64,000 nucleotides of DNA, taken from positions 1 to 64,000 of the forward strand of contig JAHEER010000001.1 of NCBI GenBank assembly GCA_024640625.1, given 5' to 3'. The translations under genes were made by a program, and so were the position numbers. Shown piece after piece: positions 63,343 to 64,000 of the stretch; within the stretch, counting starts at the first letter, position 1, and every line of letters starts with the position of its first letter. The stretch is from Desulfobulbaceae bacterium. GTDB taxonomy: Bacteria > Desulfobacterota > Desulfobulbia > Desulfobulbales > Desulfocapsaceae. Under the pieces are notes generated by a model. The model was not told the DNA's origin and did no database searches. It worked only from the letters and a program-made list of their open reading frames with translations.

Positions 63343-63703
63343 CCGGAATAGCCTCCAGTTTTCCTTTAAAGATTATATCGCTATCTGTAGGAGAGGTATC
63401 ATACATGCTTTGCGATCATTTGTCTTTGGGGAATAAGAAAAATTGGTCGCAACACACCTGATCGTGAAGTCTCATGGAGCTTTCACCATGTTCCATCGTT
63501 AAACCGCAGCTGGTAAAAGACCCTAAAAAGGATGAGAGGCCCACAAACTGGCCTCGTGGAAGTGCAGACACACTGATCCCTCAAGGACCGAAATGGTCCG
63601 CATTGAAGATAGCAGGATGGTAGTGCTGTCCGGGGCACAAGCCTTGCTGCCCCCTCAACAATTGGTGTTTCGAGTTGACCGGCTGCTCGCTGGCTTTGTC
63701 TCG
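63343..63703. other. Intergenic region
   Basis: About 360 bp with no supported gene. Short hairpins: GAGGCC-CACAAACT-GGCCTC at 63536-63555 and GGACC-GAAAT-GGTCC at 63583-63597. A plus-strand frame at 63593-63817 is antisense to dodecin and not supported. Confidence 0.35.
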
Positions 63704-63916
63704 TCAGTCGGAAAGAATCTTGAACGACAGGTTCACCCGCGCTCTGTATATGGCCGCCTTACCATCATCGATAATCATATCAAGTTTGACAACCTCTGCG
63801 ATGCGCAGGTCCCGTAAGCTCAAACCTGCTGACCTAACGGCGCTCTGAGCAGCTTCCTCCCAGGAGACGGGGCTTGATCCTACCATTTCGATAATCTTGT
63901 AGACACTTTCTGACAT
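63704..63916 (-). CDS. Dodecin-family flavin-binding protein
   Basis: 70 residues from ATG 63916, with GGAGGA 6 bp upstream; a TTG reading from 63976 is rejected. Typical dodecin pattern: MSESVYKIIEMVGSSPVSWEEAAQ, then LRIAEVVKLDMIIDDG and YRARVNLSFKI. Dodecins form 12-mers that store FMN or related cofactors. Confidence 0.88.
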   Translation of the reverse strand: MSESVYKIIEMVGSSPVSWEEAAQSAVRSAGLSLRDLRIAEVVKLDMIIDDGKAAIYRARVNLSFKILSD

Positions 63917-64000
63917 GGCGATCCTCCGTAAAAGAATTGGGGAAGGTGGGGAACCGGTTCGAACCAAACCGATCAAGTAAAGTATAGGTACTAAGAACTC

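Noticed and set aside
63059-63406. 115-codon minus-strand gene
   Set aside because: No ribosome site; the overlapping 67-residue membrane frame with GGAGG is better supported.
1-64000. CRISPR arrays, tRNA, rRNA, prophage
   Set aside because: No regular spacer repeats, tRNA-like folds or phage structural genes noticed by reading; a tRNAscan or CRISPR finder run was not possible.

Overview
The window looks like chromosome from a strictly anaerobic, Gram-negative sulfate-reducer-type bacterium of the Desulfobacterota, most like Desulfobulbales. I infer this from gene content: LPS/Kdo genes (pyrG-kdsA-kdsC-lptC), a biotin/Na+ decarboxylase pump, a multihaem cytochrome/ferredoxin/NrfD membrane complex, sigma-54 regulation, NikR and the mercury-methylation pair hgcA-hgcB. 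I cannot name the genus. Coding density is high and both strands are used evenly. I saw no rRNA, tRNA, CRISPR array, prophage or intact insertion sequence.

Layout. 1-6.6 kb: end of rlmL, an orphan OleA/FabH-like thiolase, AMMECR1 protein, cysteine-cluster protein, thioesterase, MurG-like glycosyltransferase, nikR, trmO. 6.6-10.3 kb (minus): pyrG-kdsA-kdsC-lptC, translationally coupled at two of its junctions. 10.4-14.5 kb: periplasmic MsrAB, a second cysteine-cluster protein, a FabI-like reductase, a ferredoxin-nitroreductase and a HesB-like protein. 14.6-18.7 kb (minus): Na+ pump operon (ABM-like protein, gamma, alpha, beta). 19.3-25 kb: GtrA, VWA lipoprotein divergent from a sigma/anti-sigma pair, pyrF, glycine-zipper lipoprotein. 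25-28.2 kb: beta-CASP hydrolase and hgcAB. 28.4-36.3 kb: surE, ilvY/ilvC, malonyl-CoA decarboxylase, Na/Pi cotransporter, glycosyltransferase. 36.6-42.1 kb: glycerate kinase, NlpC/P60 lipoprotein, glycosyltransferase, MinD-HDOD-GAF fusion. 42.1-53.3 kb (minus): a redox complex with FtsH and a transposase-derived protein, plus its kinase/PAS/sigma-54 activator genes. 53.6-62.3 kb: two large sensor kinases, a CNMP-CBS-DUF294 protein and a sodium:solute symporter with a tiny accessory protein. 63-64 kb: small membrane protein and dodecin.

Main discovery: hgcA and hgcB each appear interrupted by one in-frame UGA, and in both cases the UGA is best read as selenocysteine. In hgcB the UGA is codon 73, where the family has a conserved Cys, and the frame continues 20 codons to the family's terminal Cys-Cys. 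In hgcA the UGA is codon 14. The conserved N-terminal part of HgcA has no possible start codon after the UGA, while an ATG with a Shine-Dalgarno sequence lies just before it. Both UGAs are followed at the same distance (19-20 nt) by a hairpin with a GGU loop, as in bacterial SECIS elements. The whole mercury-methylation pathway here would then depend on selenium.

Second system (42.1-53.3 kb): a degenerate IS1595-type transposase homologue, an extra FtsH, a pentahaem cytochrome, a Tat-type four-cluster ferredoxin and an NrfD-like membrane protein overlap start-to-stop as one operon. Two small membrane proteins follow in a second unit. Both units have nearly identical sigma-54 promoters (GGCATCC-N3-ATGCA) and upstream CAC-TT-GTG-type palindromes. 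The same palindrome lies upstream of the adjacent histidine kinase/PAS/enhancer-binding-protein operon. I read this as one sigma-54 regulon controlling a quinone-linked redox complex.
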